Assembly: GCA_024642045.1 (NCBI GenBank)
Contig: JAHEBX010000002.1
Coordinates: forward strand, 1 to 64,000
Source: Pseudorhodobacter sp.
GTDB lineage: Bacteria; Pseudomonadota; Alphaproteobacteria; Rhodobacterales; Rhodobacteraceae
Length of the DNA: 64,000 nt
Direction: 5' to 3'
Below the pieces are notes generated by a model that was given only the letters and a program-made list of their open reading frames with translations, was not told where the DNA came from and searched no databases. Within the stretch, counting starts at the first letter, position 1. Every line of letters starts with the position of its first letter. Shown one piece after another: positions 29,924 to 41,022 of this stretch. Position numbers and translations under genes: made by a program.

Positions 29924-31120
29924 ATGCGTATATCCACCGATATCCTGATTTCTGGCGGCGGCGTGGCGGGGCTAACCGCGGCGGCGGCCTTTGGCACCGC
30001 GGGATTTAGTGTCATCTGCGCCGACCCCACTCCGCCTGTCACCTCGCCCGAGGCTGCGGGCGCCGATCTGCGCACGACTGCCTTTTTGCAGCCTTCGGTT
30101 TCGGTTCTGGACGACGCGGGTCTCTGGCAAAGGCTGCAACCCTACGCCGCACCGCTGCAAATCATGCGTATCATCGACGCAGGGGGACCCGAAGTCGAGC
30201 CCCGCGTGATCAAAGATTTCGATGCCGCCGAGATTTCGGATCAGCCCTTTGGCTGGAACCTGCCCAACTGGCTGTTACGGCGCGAGATGCTGGCCCGGCT
30301 GGTCGAACTGCCAAATGTGACGTTCCTCTCGGGCATCGCGACCAAGGCGCTGATGACCCGCCAATCCGAGGCGCTCGTGACCCTGTCCGATGGTCGCAAG
30401 GTCGCGGCCCGGCTGTTAATTGCGGCAGACGGGCGCGATTCCACGATGCGCGAGGCGCTTGAAATTCCCGTGAAAACAACCCGCTACGGGCAAAAAGCCC
30501 TGGTCTTTGCGGTCACTCACCCGATCCCGCATCAAAATGTCTCGACCGAAGTGCATCGCTCTGGCGGCCCCTTCACGCTTGTGCCTCTGCCCGATCGTGA
30601 CGGCACGCCCTGTTCCGCCGTAGTCTGGATGGAAGCCGGACCAGAGGTTGTGCGCCTGGCGGCCATGCCCGTGGCCGAGTTTGAGGCAGCGGCTAGCCTG
30701 CGTTCGTGCCACATCCTCGGGCCGCTGACACTCGCCAGCCCGCGTTCGATATGGCCCATTGTCACCCAGATAGCCGCGCGAATGTCGGGCGAACGTACCG
30801 CGCTTCTGGCCGAGGCCGCGCATGTCGTACCGCCCATTGGCGCACAGGGGTTGAACATGAGCCTTGCCGATCTGGCCTGCCTGCTGGAGCTTGCATGGGC
30901 GGATCGCGAGGGTCTTGGAAACGCAAAGATGCTTGATGCCTATCACAAACGGCGACATTTGGACGTGCAGGCACGGGTGGCGGGTATAGACGCGCTCAAC
31001 CGTGCCTCGATGCTGCAAGGTCAGGGGCTGCGCGATCTGCGTGCAGGCGCCTTGAATGCGCTGTATAGTCTTGCCCCACTTCGCAAAACGCTCATGCAAG
31101 CAGGGCTGGGTATCCGGTAA
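29924..31120 (+). CDS. UbiH/UbiF family FAD-dependent hydroxylase
   Basis: DILISGGGVAGLTAAAAFG; LLIAADGRDSTMRE; GAQGLNMSLADLACLLEL. Confidence 0.9.
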   Translation: MRISTDILISGGGVAGLTAAAAFGTAGFSVICADPTPPVTSPEAAGADLRTTAFLQPSVSVLDDAGLWQRLQPYAAPLQIMRIIDAGGPEVEPRVIKDFDAAEISDQPFGWNLPNWLLRREMLARLVELPNVTFLSGIATKALMTRQSEALVTLSDGRKVAARLLIAADGRDSTMREALEIPVKTTRYGQKALVFAVTHPIPHQNVSTEVHRSGGPFTLVPLPDRDGTPCSAVVWMEAGPEVVRLAAMPVAEFEAAASLRSCHILGPLTLASPRSIWPIVTQIAARMSGERTALLAEAAHVVPPIGAQGLNMSLADLACLLELAWADREGLGNAKMLDAYHKRRHLDVQARVAGIDALNRASMLQGQGLRDLRAGALNALYSLAPLRKTLMQAGLGIR

Positions 31121-31162
31121 ACTGGTGCCCAGTTGTGCAGGTTAGTGCCCGTAAGAACTCGC

Positions 31163-32287
31163 CTACAAGAGTGCATCCACACCGCGCCGCAGCCGCGCCA
31201 CCGTGGCGTCTACATCGGCCAACTTGTCCAGCCCGAACAGACCCAGCCGAAAGGTGCGAAATTCCGCCCCCTCGCCAATCTGCAACGGCACCCCCGCCGC
31301 GATCTGCATCCCCAGCTCGCGAAACTTCGAACCGTTCTGAATCGCCGGATCCTCGGTAAAGCTCACCACCACCCCCGGCGCGGTGAACCCCTCCGCCGCC
31401 ACCGAGACAACCCCGCGCGCGGCCAGCAGCCCCCGCACAGCCCGCCCCAAGGCCCATTGCGCGGCCTTGGCTTCGGCAAATCCCATCGCCTTGGTTTCCA
31501 CCATGGCATCGCGGAAGCCCACAATCGCATCGGTCGGCATCGTGGCATGATAGGCATGCCCACCGCCCTCATAGGCCGCCATGATCGCGCGCCATTTCTT
31601 CAGATCAATCGCAAAGCTGTTCGACGTGGTCGCCTCCAGACGCGCCTCTGCAAGCGGGCTCATCACCACGATCCCCACCGCGGGAGAGGCCGACCAACCC
31701 TTTTGCGGCGCCGAGATCAGCACATCAACACCCGTGGCCGCCATATCGACCCAAATGCAGCCGCTGGCGATGCAATCCAGCACCATCAGCGCGCCCACCT
31801 CATGCGCCGCCGCAGCCATCGCCGCGATATAATCGTCAGGCAGGATGATCCCGCTCGACGTTTCCACATGCGGTGCAAACACGGCGTCAGGCTTCACTTC
31901 GCGGATTTTCGCGCAAACCTCGTCAATCGGCGGCGGCGCAAATGGCGCTTTCGCCCCGTTTCCGCTGGCCCGCGCCATCACGACGCTGGTCGATTGCGCA
32001 AATCCACCCGCTTCGAAAATTTGCGTCCAGCGATAGGAAAACCAACCGTTGCGCACAATCAGCGCCGAGCCCTGTCCGAACTGCCGCGCCACGGCCTCCA
32101 TCGCATAGGTGCCGCCCCCCGGAACCAGCGCGACAGCCGAACCGTTGTAGACCTCTTTCAGCAGGCCCGAAATCTCGCGCATCACGCCCTGAAACTTGGC
32201 CGACATATGGTTCAGTGATCGGTCGGTGAACACCACCGAGAATTCTTCCAGTCCATCAGGATCGACATGCGTATGCGGCAATTTCAT
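31163..32287 (-). CDS. Class V aminotransferase (alanine-glyoxylate aminotransferase family)
   Basis: ALMVLDCIASGCIWVDMAATGVDVLISAPQKGWSASPAVGIVVMS, PLP lysine in SAPQKGW. Confidence 0.85.
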   Translation of the reverse strand: MKLPHTHVDPDGLEEFSVVFTDRSLNHMSAKFQGVMREISGLLKEVYNGSAVALVPGGGTYAMEAVARQFGQGSALIVRNGWFSYRWTQIFEAGGFAQSTSVVMARASGNGAKAPFAPPPIDEVCAKIREVKPDAVFAPHVETSSGIILPDDYIAAMAAAAHEVGALMVLDCIASGCIWVDMAATGVDVLISAPQKGWSASPAVGIVVMSPLAEARLEATTSNSFAIDLKKWRAIMAAYEGGGHAYHATMPTDAIVGFRDAMVETKAMGFAEAKAAQWALGRAVRGLLAARGVVSVAAEGFTAPGVVVSFTEDPAIQNGSKFRELGMQIAAGVPLQIGEGAEFRTFRLGLFGLDKLADVDATVARLRRGVDALL

Positions 32288-32374
32288 CGGCAATTCCTCC
32301 ATTTCAGGTCACTCTACCTCAGTCAGCCTCCCCGAAACCAGCCCTCATCCTTGCGTTTTAAACGTCGGCGGCGC

Positions 32375-32833
32375 CTAACCCAAAGGCCCCGCGCGGCGTT
32401 CCTCGGTCAGCAAGACATTTGCCTCCACCTGTCCGACCCCCGGCAAGGTCATCACCCGCCGCCGCAGGACGCGTTCGAAATCGGCGATGTCGCGCGCCAC
32501 CACCCGCAATCGGTAATCGAACAACCCAAGCACATGCTGGACCACTTGCACTTCGGGAATGGCCTGCACCGCGCGCTCGAAATCCTCCAGCGAGACACGG
32601 CCCTTGGTGGCCAGTTTCACCCCCAGAAACACCGTCACCCCAAACCCCAACGCAGCGCGATCCACGTCGACCCTTGCACCAGCAATCACGCCTGCGTCTT
32701 CCAACCGCTTGATTTTGCGCCAAGCGGCGGGCTGGCTGATCCCCAGCCGCCGCCCCAATTCTCCGGCAGAAACAGTCGCATCAGCGGCCAATGCGCGCAA
32801 AATGGCGCGGTCCAGATCGTCCAGATCAATCAC
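32375..32833 (-). CDS. Lrp/AsnC family transcriptional regulator
   Basis: LDDLDRAILRALAADATVSAGELGRRLGISQPAAWRKIKRLEDAGVI. Confidence 0.93.
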   Translation of the reverse strand: MIDLDDLDRAILRALAADATVSAGELGRRLGISQPAAWRKIKRLEDAGVIAGARVDVDRAALGFGVTVFLGVKLATKGRVSLEDFERAVQAIPEVQVVQHVLGLFDYRLRVVARDIADFERVLRRRVMTLPGVGQVEANVLLTEERRAGPLG

Positions 32834-33288
32834 AGCGGCAACCCCTCGCCCTCTTTGATCGTCGCGATCAGCATCAGCGCATCCAGTTCCGAAATATGCG
32901 GCAGAGCCAGAATCCTCTGCCGATAGACCTCTTGATAATGCGCCATATCCCGCGCGATCACGTTCAGTCGCACATCGACGCGCCCCAGAAACGTCTCGAT
33001 CCCCAGAACCTCGGGCACCTCGCGCGCCGCCGCGATAAATTCGTCAAAAGCGCGCGGATCGGTCTTGTCCAAGGTAAACCGCAGCGAGACTTCGACCTCA
33101 TACCCCAGCTTTTTCCAGTCTATCACGGCGCGGGCTGGTGCAATCACGCGGGCTTCGGTCATCCGCTCCAGCCGCCGCCACAGCGTCGCCTGCGTCACGC
33201 CTGCTCGCAGGGCAAGCTCGGCGCGCGGTAACGCTGGCTCGGCAAGGTGGTGGCGCAAAATTCGACGGTCGGCGTCATCAAGCTGCAT
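32830..33288 (-). CDS. Lrp/AsnC family transcriptional regulator (second, tandem)
   Basis: LDDADRRILRHHLAEPALPRAELALRAGVTQATLWRRLERMTEARVI; ATGA overlap with the next gene. Confidence 0.93.
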   Translation of the reverse strand: MQLDDADRRILRHHLAEPALPRAELALRAGVTQATLWRRLERMTEARVIAPARAVIDWKKLGYEVEVSLRFTLDKTDPRAFDEFIAAAREVPEVLGIETFLGRVDVRLNVIARDMAHYQEVYRQRILALPHISELDALMLIATIKEGEGLPL

Positions 33289-33346
33289 GAATTATCCGCA
33301 ATATTGTGTTTTCTAGAATGATCTTTCCGATATTTCGGTAAAATAG

Positions 33347-34438
<1,092 letters not shown>

Positions 34439-34485
34439 GGGCGCCCGAGGACCAAGGGGGCGGTGACGCAAACCCTCACGTGACG

Positions 34486-34516
34486 AAAAGGCCAGGGGAA
34501 ATCTCTGGCCTTTTCT
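34486..34516 (+). terminator. Intrinsic terminator downstream of ilvC
   Basis: AAAAGGCCAGgggaaatctCTGGCCTTTT hairpin. Confidence 0.8.
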
Positions 34517-34569
34517 ATTTGCATTAGCCGCCATAGGCTCGCGTCATATCAGCGCGAAGGAGCAACCAG

Positions 34570-35337
34570 ATGGCGGGTCGTTTGCAGGGCAAGGTCGCCT
34601 TGATCACGGGCGGGGCGACGGGAATGGGGGGTGCGGCCTCGCGGCTGTTTGCGGCCGAGGGGGCCAAGGTGGGGATCCTTGATCACAACCTTGCCGCAGC
34701 TGAAGAAACCGCAACGGCGATCATTGCGGCAGGCGGGCAGGCTGTGGCCGTGCGGGCGGATGTGTCGAACGCGGGCGACGTGACGGCGGCCGTTGCGGCC
34801 GTGACCGCGGCCTTTGGCGCGATCACGGTGCTGTTCAATCACGCGGGCACCATTGTCATCAAACCCTTTCTGGACACCACCGAAGAGGAATGGGACTGGC
34901 TGCACGCCGTCAACGTCAAGGGGATGTTCCTGACCACCAAGGCGGTGCTGCCCCAGATGATTGCGGCGGGCGGCGGGTCGATTGTTTGCACCTCGTCGAT
35001 CTCGGCAGTGGCGGGCACGCCGATGGAGGTGCTTTATGACACGACCAAGGGCGCTGTGCATATGTTTGCGCGCGCCATCGCGGTCGAGTTTCGCGATAAG
35101 GGCATCCGCTGCAATGCCGTCTGCCCGGGTTTTATCGAAACCCCGCACGGTCTGCGCGAGGTGCGCGATCTGCAAGCCCTTGGCGTCGATGTCTCCGAGG
35201 CCGCGATCAAAGCGGCTCAGGGCAGGATCGGCAAGCCCGAAGAGGTCGCCTCGGCGGCGCTGTTTCTCGCCTCGGACGAAGCAAGCTTTGTCAACGGCAC
35301 GCATCTGTTCGTCGACAACGCCTTTACGGCGATCTGA
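34570..35337 (+). CDS. SDR family oxidoreductase
   Basis: VALITGGATGMGGAASR; NHAGT; YDTTKGAV (YxxxK). Confidence 0.92.
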   Translation: MAGRLQGKVALITGGATGMGGAASRLFAAEGAKVGILDHNLAAAEETATAIIAAGGQAVAVRADVSNAGDVTAAVAAVTAAFGAITVLFNHAGTIVIKPFLDTTEEEWDWLHAVNVKGMFLTTKAVLPQMIAAGGGSIVCTSSISAVAGTPMEVLYDTTKGAVHMFARAIAVEFRDKGIRCNAVCPGFIETPHGLREVRDLQALGVDVSEAAIKAAQGRIGKPEEVASAALFLASDEASFVNGTHLFVDNAFTAI

Positions 35338-35349
35338 TCGCAGTTGTGG

Positions 35350-36648
35350 CTACCACTGACGCGGTTTGCTCAGGTGATCCTGAGGCTGATCAAGGCGGGT
35401 GATCTGGTCGTGCAAGGCCTGCAAATGGGCCAGGTCCTCGGGCAAATGCAGCGCCGCTTTTGCCAGATGCAAAGCGCGCTCTGACTGCATTCTTGCGACA
35501 GTGCCAAAGGTCGTGGCGTCGATCTGTACCAAGGCCAACAGCGTTTTTTGCAGCCGCATCTGTACTTCGATCAACCCGGCACCATCGCGGGCGATCGTTG
35601 CGAAGGCGTCGGTGAGCAAATCATGCAATGACAGGCCCGGAACCCATATCTGATCCAAGGCCGGCGGCGTATCGCTGTTTTTCCAATGGGTCAGGTTGCG
35701 CAGCTGACGCCCCAGCACATCAATCGCGGTGCCGGGATCATTCACCGCAGGCGACAGCGCGCGCGACGCAATTTCAGACAGAACGATGATGCCAAAGCGC
35801 GGATCCTGTTCATAACTGCGCAACTCGGCGATCTCGAAAGCACCGCGGATTTCATCGGCAATCTCTTCAGTCATCGCCTTTGCAAGCAGAATACGGGCAA
35901 TAACGCTGCCGCGATGCACAAAGCCCCCGGGCAAGACCTGCACGGCGATCTGCGACTCTGATCGCAGCGCCATTTTTTGCAATGCGCTTGTATTGATCAT
36001 CTGGATGTAGCCCGTTTCGTGCGCAAGGACCGCAGCCCCCGAAAGCTCGAATTCTGCCATACTGGACGGGTCAAGCCGATGCCCGCCCAGATAGGGGTTC
36101 TTCATCCTCCCGATCATCGCTTTTGCCGCAGCCTCTTCGACCCGCGAAATGGTGTCCGACAAGCGCCCGTAATCGGTCATGTGCACGATCCAACGCAGCA
36201 GGCTGCCCACAATCAGTGCGATAACCACCAACGTCGCGGCAAACAGGATCACCCGGCCACCCTGTTGATAGATCCCCGATTGCAGGCCGATAATGCCGAC
36301 AAGGCTGAACAGAAACCCGCCCAGAAAGCTGGCCAGCACATGTTGGGTTGTGCGGTCGTCCTTGAGCAGTTGCGTCGCGCGCGGCGTGGCCCCGGTCGCG
36401 GCGGCGGCAAAGGCGCCCAGCATGATCGACAGCGAAAACGTCGTCACGGCCAGCATGGAAGACGCAAGAATGTTCAGAATTGTGCCGACAGAACCCGCCC
36501 CAAGCCGGGAGGACCAATCGGTGGACACATAATCGCCCAACACCGCAGAAACCAGAGAGGTGCCAATTGCCAGCACGCCATAGAGCGACACCGGAAACCA
36601 GATCTGGCGACGCAGGCGCCCGAGTATCCATTGCCATTTGGTCAGCAA
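35350..36648 (-). CDS. DUF2254 domain-containing membrane protein
   Basis: SSMLAVTTFSLSIMLGAFAAAATGATPRATQLLKDDRTTQHVLASFLGGFLFSL; typical of DUF2254. Confidence 0.85.
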   Translation of the reverse strand: MLTKWQWILGRLRRQIWFPVSLYGVLAIGTSLVSAVLGDYVSTDWSSRLGAGSVGTILNILASSMLAVTTFSLSIMLGAFAAAATGATPRATQLLKDDRTTQHVLASFLGGFLFSLVGIIGLQSGIYQQGGRVILFAATLVVIALIVGSLLRWIVHMTDYGRLSDTISRVEEAAAKAMIGRMKNPYLGGHRLDPSSMAEFELSGAAVLAHETGYIQMINTSALQKMALRSESQIAVQVLPGGFVHRGSVIARILLAKAMTEEIADEIRGAFEIAELRSYEQDPRFGIIVLSEIASRALSPAVNDPGTAIDVLGRQLRNLTHWKNSDTPPALDQIWVPGLSLHDLLTDAFATIARDGAGLIEVQMRLQKTLLALVQIDATTFGTVARMQSERALHLAKAALHLPEDLAHLQALHDQITRLDQPQDHLSKPRQW

Positions 36649-36714
36649 GGCCGGCCCTTTCGCAGTTTGGGGATCATGCGGATGGCTCCAGCCTAGCGCA
36701 TTCCCCGCTGGCGG

Positions 36715-38058
36715 CTAGACCGCCGATTGCACCGCGCCCACGATTTCGTCGACAACATGGCGCAGCATGGCCTCATCTTCGCACTCGGCCATCACCCGGA
36801 TCAGGGGTTCGGTGCCCGACTTGCGAATCAAGATACGACCCTTGCCGGCAATCGCCTCGGTCTTTGCCGCGATTACCGCGCGGACGGCTTCGGACTTCAA
36901 CGGCTCTTTTCCCGCAGCGTAGCGCACATTTTTCAGCATTTGCGGCACGGTTTCAAACTGACGGATCAATTCGCTGGCCGCACGGCCCGAACGCGCCATC
37001 TCAGCCAGAAACTGCAAGCCCGCAATCAGGCCGTCGCCCGTGGTCGCATAGTCGGTCATCACGATATGGCCCGACTGCTCGCCGCCCAGATTGAAGCCAC
37101 CACGCCGCATTGCCTCGACGACATATCGGTCACCCACCGCTGTGCGCTCCAAGCGCAGTCCGCGCCCGGTCAGGAACCGTTCCAGCCCAAGGTTTGACAT
37201 CACGGTGGCCACCAGCGTCCCGCCGCGCAGGCGCCCCTCGTCTGCCCAGCGCGCGGCAAGCATCGCCATGATCTGATCGCCGTCCGCAACATGACCGGTT
37301 TCATCCAAGATCATCACGCGATCCGCGTCACCGTCCAGACTGATCCCCACATGTGCGCCATGCGCCACCACGGCCTCGGCGGCGGTCTGAGTATGGGTCG
37401 ATCCGCAGCGTTCGTTGATATTCTTGCCATTGGGCGAAACGCCGATCGGGATCACCTCGGCGCCAAGTTCCCACAGCACTTCGGGTGCGGCCTTATAGGC
37501 GGCACCATTGGCGCAATCGATCACCACCTTGAGCCCATCCAGCCGCAAGCCTTGGGGAAAGGTGGTCTTGGCGTATTCCTCATACCGGCCCAGCGCGTCT
37601 TCGATCCGCTTGGCGCGGCCGATATTTTGTGCCTGTGCCAACTGGATCTCACCTGCCACCGTCGCCTCGATCTCGGTCTCGGCCGCATCCGACAGCTTGA
37701 ACCCATCGGGGCCAAAGAACTTGATGCCGTTGTCCTGATGCGGGTTATGGCTCGCGGAAATCATCACCCCCAGATCAGCGCGCATGCTGCGGGTCAGAAA
37801 ACCGACCGCAGGCGTTGGCACGGGCCCAAGCAAAAGCACGTTCATACCCGTGCTGGTCAGCCCCGCAGTCAATGCGTTTTCCAGCATGTAGCCAGACAGC
37901 CGCGTGTCCTTGCCGATCACCACCCGATGGGCAGTCGAGCCATCGCGGCGGAAATAGCGCCCTGCCGCTGCCCCCAGCTTCAACGCCATCTCAGCGGTCA
38001 TCGGATAGACGTTGGCGGTGCCACGCACCCCGTCAGTGCCAAACAGCTTGCGGGTCAT
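36715..38058 (-). CDS. glmM: Phosphoglucosamine mutase
   Basis: [56 protein letters not shown]. Confidence 0.96.
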   Translation of the reverse strand: MTRKLFGTDGVRGTANVYPMTAEMALKLGAAAGRYFRRDGSTAHRVVIGKDTRLSGYMLENALTAGLTSTGMNVLLLGPVPTPAVGFLTRSMRADLGVMISASHNPHQDNGIKFFGPDGFKLSDAAETEIEATVAGEIQLAQAQNIGRAKRIEDALGRYEEYAKTTFPQGLRLDGLKVVIDCANGAAYKAAPEVLWELGAEVIPIGVSPNGKNINERCGSTHTQTAAEAVVAHGAHVGISLDGDADRVMILDETGHVADGDQIMAMLAARWADEGRLRGGTLVATVMSNLGLERFLTGRGLRLERTAVGDRYVVEAMRRGGFNLGGEQSGHIVMTDYATTGDGLIAGLQFLAEMARSGRAASELIRQFETVPQMLKNVRYAAGKEPLKSEAVRAVIAAKTEAIAGKGRILIRKSGTEPLIRVMAECEDEAMLRHVVDEIVGAVQSAV

Positions 38059-39065
38059 TGTGCCACTCCTGAAGTTGAGGCCTGCCAGAGCGACAGCGCC
38101 TGACGGGTTTCCGCCACGTCATGCACGCGAATCATCTGCATCCCCTGCGCCACACCGGCAAGGGCGACAGCAAGACTGCCGGGCAAACGCTTTTGCGCAT
38201 CGGATTCCGAACTAAGCGTGCCGATAAAGCGCTTGCGTGAGGCGCCCAGCAAAACCGGCACGCCGAGATTGTGAAACAACGACAGGCGCGACAGCAAGGC
38301 CAGATTGTGCTGCAAGGTCTTGCCAAAGCCGATGCCAGGATCAACCGCCAGCCTGTCGCGCGCGATCCCTGCAGCCTCGGCGACAGCCAGACGTTCCGAC
38401 AACGCATCGTAAACGTCGAGCAGCACATCATCGTATTCGGGATCGTCCTGCATCGTTGCAGGCGTCGCAATCGAGTGCATCAGGATCACCGGCGCGCGCA
38501 ACTGAGATGCCACATCTGCCATCTTCGGGTCGAAGCGCAACGCGGTCACATCGTTCAGAATACTCGCCCCCGCCGCAAAGGCTGCCTCTGCAACGCCTGC
38601 CTTGCGCGTGTCGATTGACACCGGAATGTCCAGCCCCGCCGCGCGCAGCGCTGCAATCACGGGTGCGGTACGGGCAATCTCTTCGGGCTGCGCGACCTCG
38701 GCCGCACCTGGCCGTGTGCTTTCGCCCCCGATATCCAGAATGTCAGCCCCTGCCGCCATCACCCGCGCTTGCATCAGCGCGGCCTCGGGCTTCAGAAACA
38801 GCCCACCATCCGAAAAACTGTCAGGCGTCACGTTCAGGATGCCCATGATGCGGACACGGTCCATACTCAGGCCCCCAAAAGCGGGACGCTGCACTGACAG
38901 CCTGTCACGCGTCTCGGCGTCCAGATCGGCCACGGGCACGATGCGGGGCGGTGCATCACGCTCCAGCACTTCAGCGTGGGAAAACCATGCCCAACCACCT
39001 GCCAAGGGCAAAGCCCCGGCAGGGCGCGCAGGGTCATTCATGGCGATGGGGCGAACATAAATCAT
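38055..39065 (-). CDS. folP: Dihydropteroate synthase
   Basis: [42 protein letters not shown]. Start not certain. Confidence 0.93.
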   Translation of the reverse strand: MIYVRPIAMNDPARPAGALPLAGGWAWFSHAEVLERDAPPRIVPVADLDAETRDRLSVQRPAFGGLSMDRVRIMGILNVTPDSFSDGGLFLKPEAALMQARVMAAGADILDIGGESTRPGAAEVAQPEEIARTAPVIAALRAAGLDIPVSIDTRKAGVAEAAFAAGASILNDVTALRFDPKMADVASQLRAPVILMHSIATPATMQDDPEYDDVLLDVYDALSERLAVAEAAGIARDRLAVDPGIGFGKTLQHNLALLSRLSLFHNLGVPVLLGASRKRFIGTLSSESDAQKRLPGSLAVALAGVAQGMQMIRVHDVAETRQALSLWQASTSGVAQ

Positions 39066-39110
39066 CTCTGACAGGTAAATCCATGCGGCTGCTGTCGCAA
39101 GGGGGAAGGT

Positions 39111-40019
39111 TCAGGCCGGAACGACAGGCACGCGGCTTCCCGCTGGCAATGTTACAGGGCCGTGAACCAGCAAGCGATCTGCAGCCAAGACTTCGGCCAG
39201 CCAAAGCGCAAGCGCCACAGGCTCGCGGCTGTGCGGGCCGTCGACCGCGTCCAGCACCAGCTTGGAAGGCGCCCAGACCACCATCTGCCCCCGCTTGATC
39301 GCCCAATCAATCTCGGTCCGGGTCTGCATGACGACGCAGCGCGGGTCGCGTGCGGCCAGAACCCACGCGTTCTGTTCGATGGCCAAAAGATCGACACGGC
39401 GCTGGGTGGGGCGGTGGCCGGTTTGCGGTTGCGCCAGATCCGGCAACCCAACCGTCAGGATCACCGGACGTCCCTCGGCTTGCCAGCCATCCAGTCGCTG
39501 CGCAAGATCCGGCGCCGCAATCGTCGCGTTATCCAGATAAACAAGCAGCGGATGCACCGAGGCTTCCTCGCCATCCTGCCCCAACACCTTGACCGCCATT
39601 TCGGCCCGGCTGCGCACGATCTCGACGCCCAGCTTGAAAGGACCGATGTCCAGCTTTTCGATGCGGACGAACACGCGCATCGCCTGCGGCTCGGTCAAGA
39701 TACGTTCAGCCAGACGCTCGGCCAAGGTTTCAAGCAGGTTCAGGCGCTCGGCTGCAAGCTCGCTGGCGACAGCTTCGGTCAATCGGTCATAAGAAAGAAT
39801 ACGATCGACGTCGTCATTCAGCGGCTGCGGGGCGGGACGCACTTCAACCACGATGTTGAACATCACCCGCTGTTGATGCCCGCGCTCTTTCTGAAACGCG
39901 CCGATATCGACCTCGACAATGTGGTCGCGCAAGGAAATCCGGTCACGGGGGGCTGCCCCGGCAGAGGCAATGGAACGCTCTTCAGGATGGGCAAAGGCAA
40001 GCGTCACGTCGGATGTCAT
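39111..40019 (-). CDS. folB: Dihydroneopterin aldolase-like protein with C-terminal extension
   Basis: DRISLRDHIVEVDIGAFQKERGHQQRVMFNIVVEV... then about 150 extra residues. Confidence 0.85.
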   Translation of the reverse strand: MTSDVTLAFAHPEERSIASAGAAPRDRISLRDHIVEVDIGAFQKERGHQQRVMFNIVVEVRPAPQPLNDDVDRILSYDRLTEAVASELAAERLNLLETLAERLAERILTEPQAMRVFVRIEKLDIGPFKLGVEIVRSRAEMAVKVLGQDGEEASVHPLLVYLDNATIAAPDLAQRLDGWQAEGRPVILTVGLPDLAQPQTGHRPTQRRVDLLAIEQNAWVLAARDPRCVVMQTRTEIDWAIKRGQMVVWAPSKLVLDAVDGPHSREPVALALWLAEVLAADRLLVHGPVTLPAGSRVPVVPA

Positions 40020-40114
40020 GGGCCCCTCGAGCGGCAATGAGATTGGACGTAGCCTATAGGCTGCGCACCCTAGCCCCTAGTCCGAACCCGACAGGGAACG
40101 CAAGGGCTGCGACT

Positions 40115-40831
40115 CTAGCGCATCCGATAAAACAGATGCGCGCCGATCGACGCGGTTTTGGCAAAACGATGCGACCAACTGGGATTGACCGCCCGCGTGT
40201 GGAAATGCGTGGCCCCTGCGGTAAGCGCGCGCGGTGCGCCATCCATCATCACCCGTGCAATCCGGCCCGCAAGGTCCGCGGCCCCAGGATTGCCCATCAC
40301 GTCGCGATTGCCGTCGCAAGTATAGGAAAACTGACACGCGCCTTTTCCACCCTGCTTGACCACACCACAGATCGAGCGCGGATAGACCCCGCTGTCAACC
40401 CGGTTCAAGATCACTTCGGCCACAGCGAACTGCCCCTTGACGCCTTCGCCGCGCGCCTCGAAATACAAGGCCGTGCGCAGGCAGTCCCATTGGGCATCGC
40501 CCTGCGGCGCGGGCAGGCTCTCAAGCCAGTCTTTCGAGTATTGGACCAGCACCGGATTTTGGGTAGCAGGTTTCACCACGCCATAAGTCGATGTGATGTT
40601 CGAAGCGTTCGCTTTGGTGGCCGTGACCTGCGGGCCCTCCACCAGTTTTTGAATTCGTCCTGCAGGCAATGCGCCCACCGCCTGATGCTCTGCACCAAAC
40701 AGGGTTGCGAACTGACTGCTCATCAACGACGTCGGATCGTTGGAATGGCTCACCGTAACGTCGGCGAAGGCCGCCCCACTTTGGGCAAACATCGCCGCCA
40801 CGGCGAAAGCCCATGCTAGGTGCAAGCGCAT
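40115..40831 (-). CDS. Cell wall hydrolase (SleB-like)
   Basis: LYFEARGEGVKGQFAVAEVILNRVDSGVYPRSICGVVKQGG...CQFSYTCDG. Confidence 0.88.
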   Translation of the reverse strand: MRLHLAWAFAVAAMFAQSGAAFADVTVSHSNDPTSLMSSQFATLFGAEHQAVGALPAGRIQKLVEGPQVTATKANASNITSTYGVVKPATQNPVLVQYSKDWLESLPAPQGDAQWDCLRTALYFEARGEGVKGQFAVAEVILNRVDSGVYPRSICGVVKQGGKGACQFSYTCDGNRDVMGNPGAADLAGRIARVMMDGAPRALTAGATHFHTRAVNPSWSHRFAKTASIGAHLFYRMR

Positions 40832-41022
40832 ATCTGATAGCCCCGGTCTATTTCAGCAGCGTTGCGATTAAGAGTCCCCACGCAACAGTCGCTGGGCGTA
40901 GCCAATGAATCCCAATCGGTCTACCCGAGCACCCGATTCGCCCCCGAAAAGTGTAAAAAATGAGCGGAAACCTGCCTACAACTTACAGTAAAGTCTAAAG
41001 ATGTTTCCGTAAATATCTGAAA

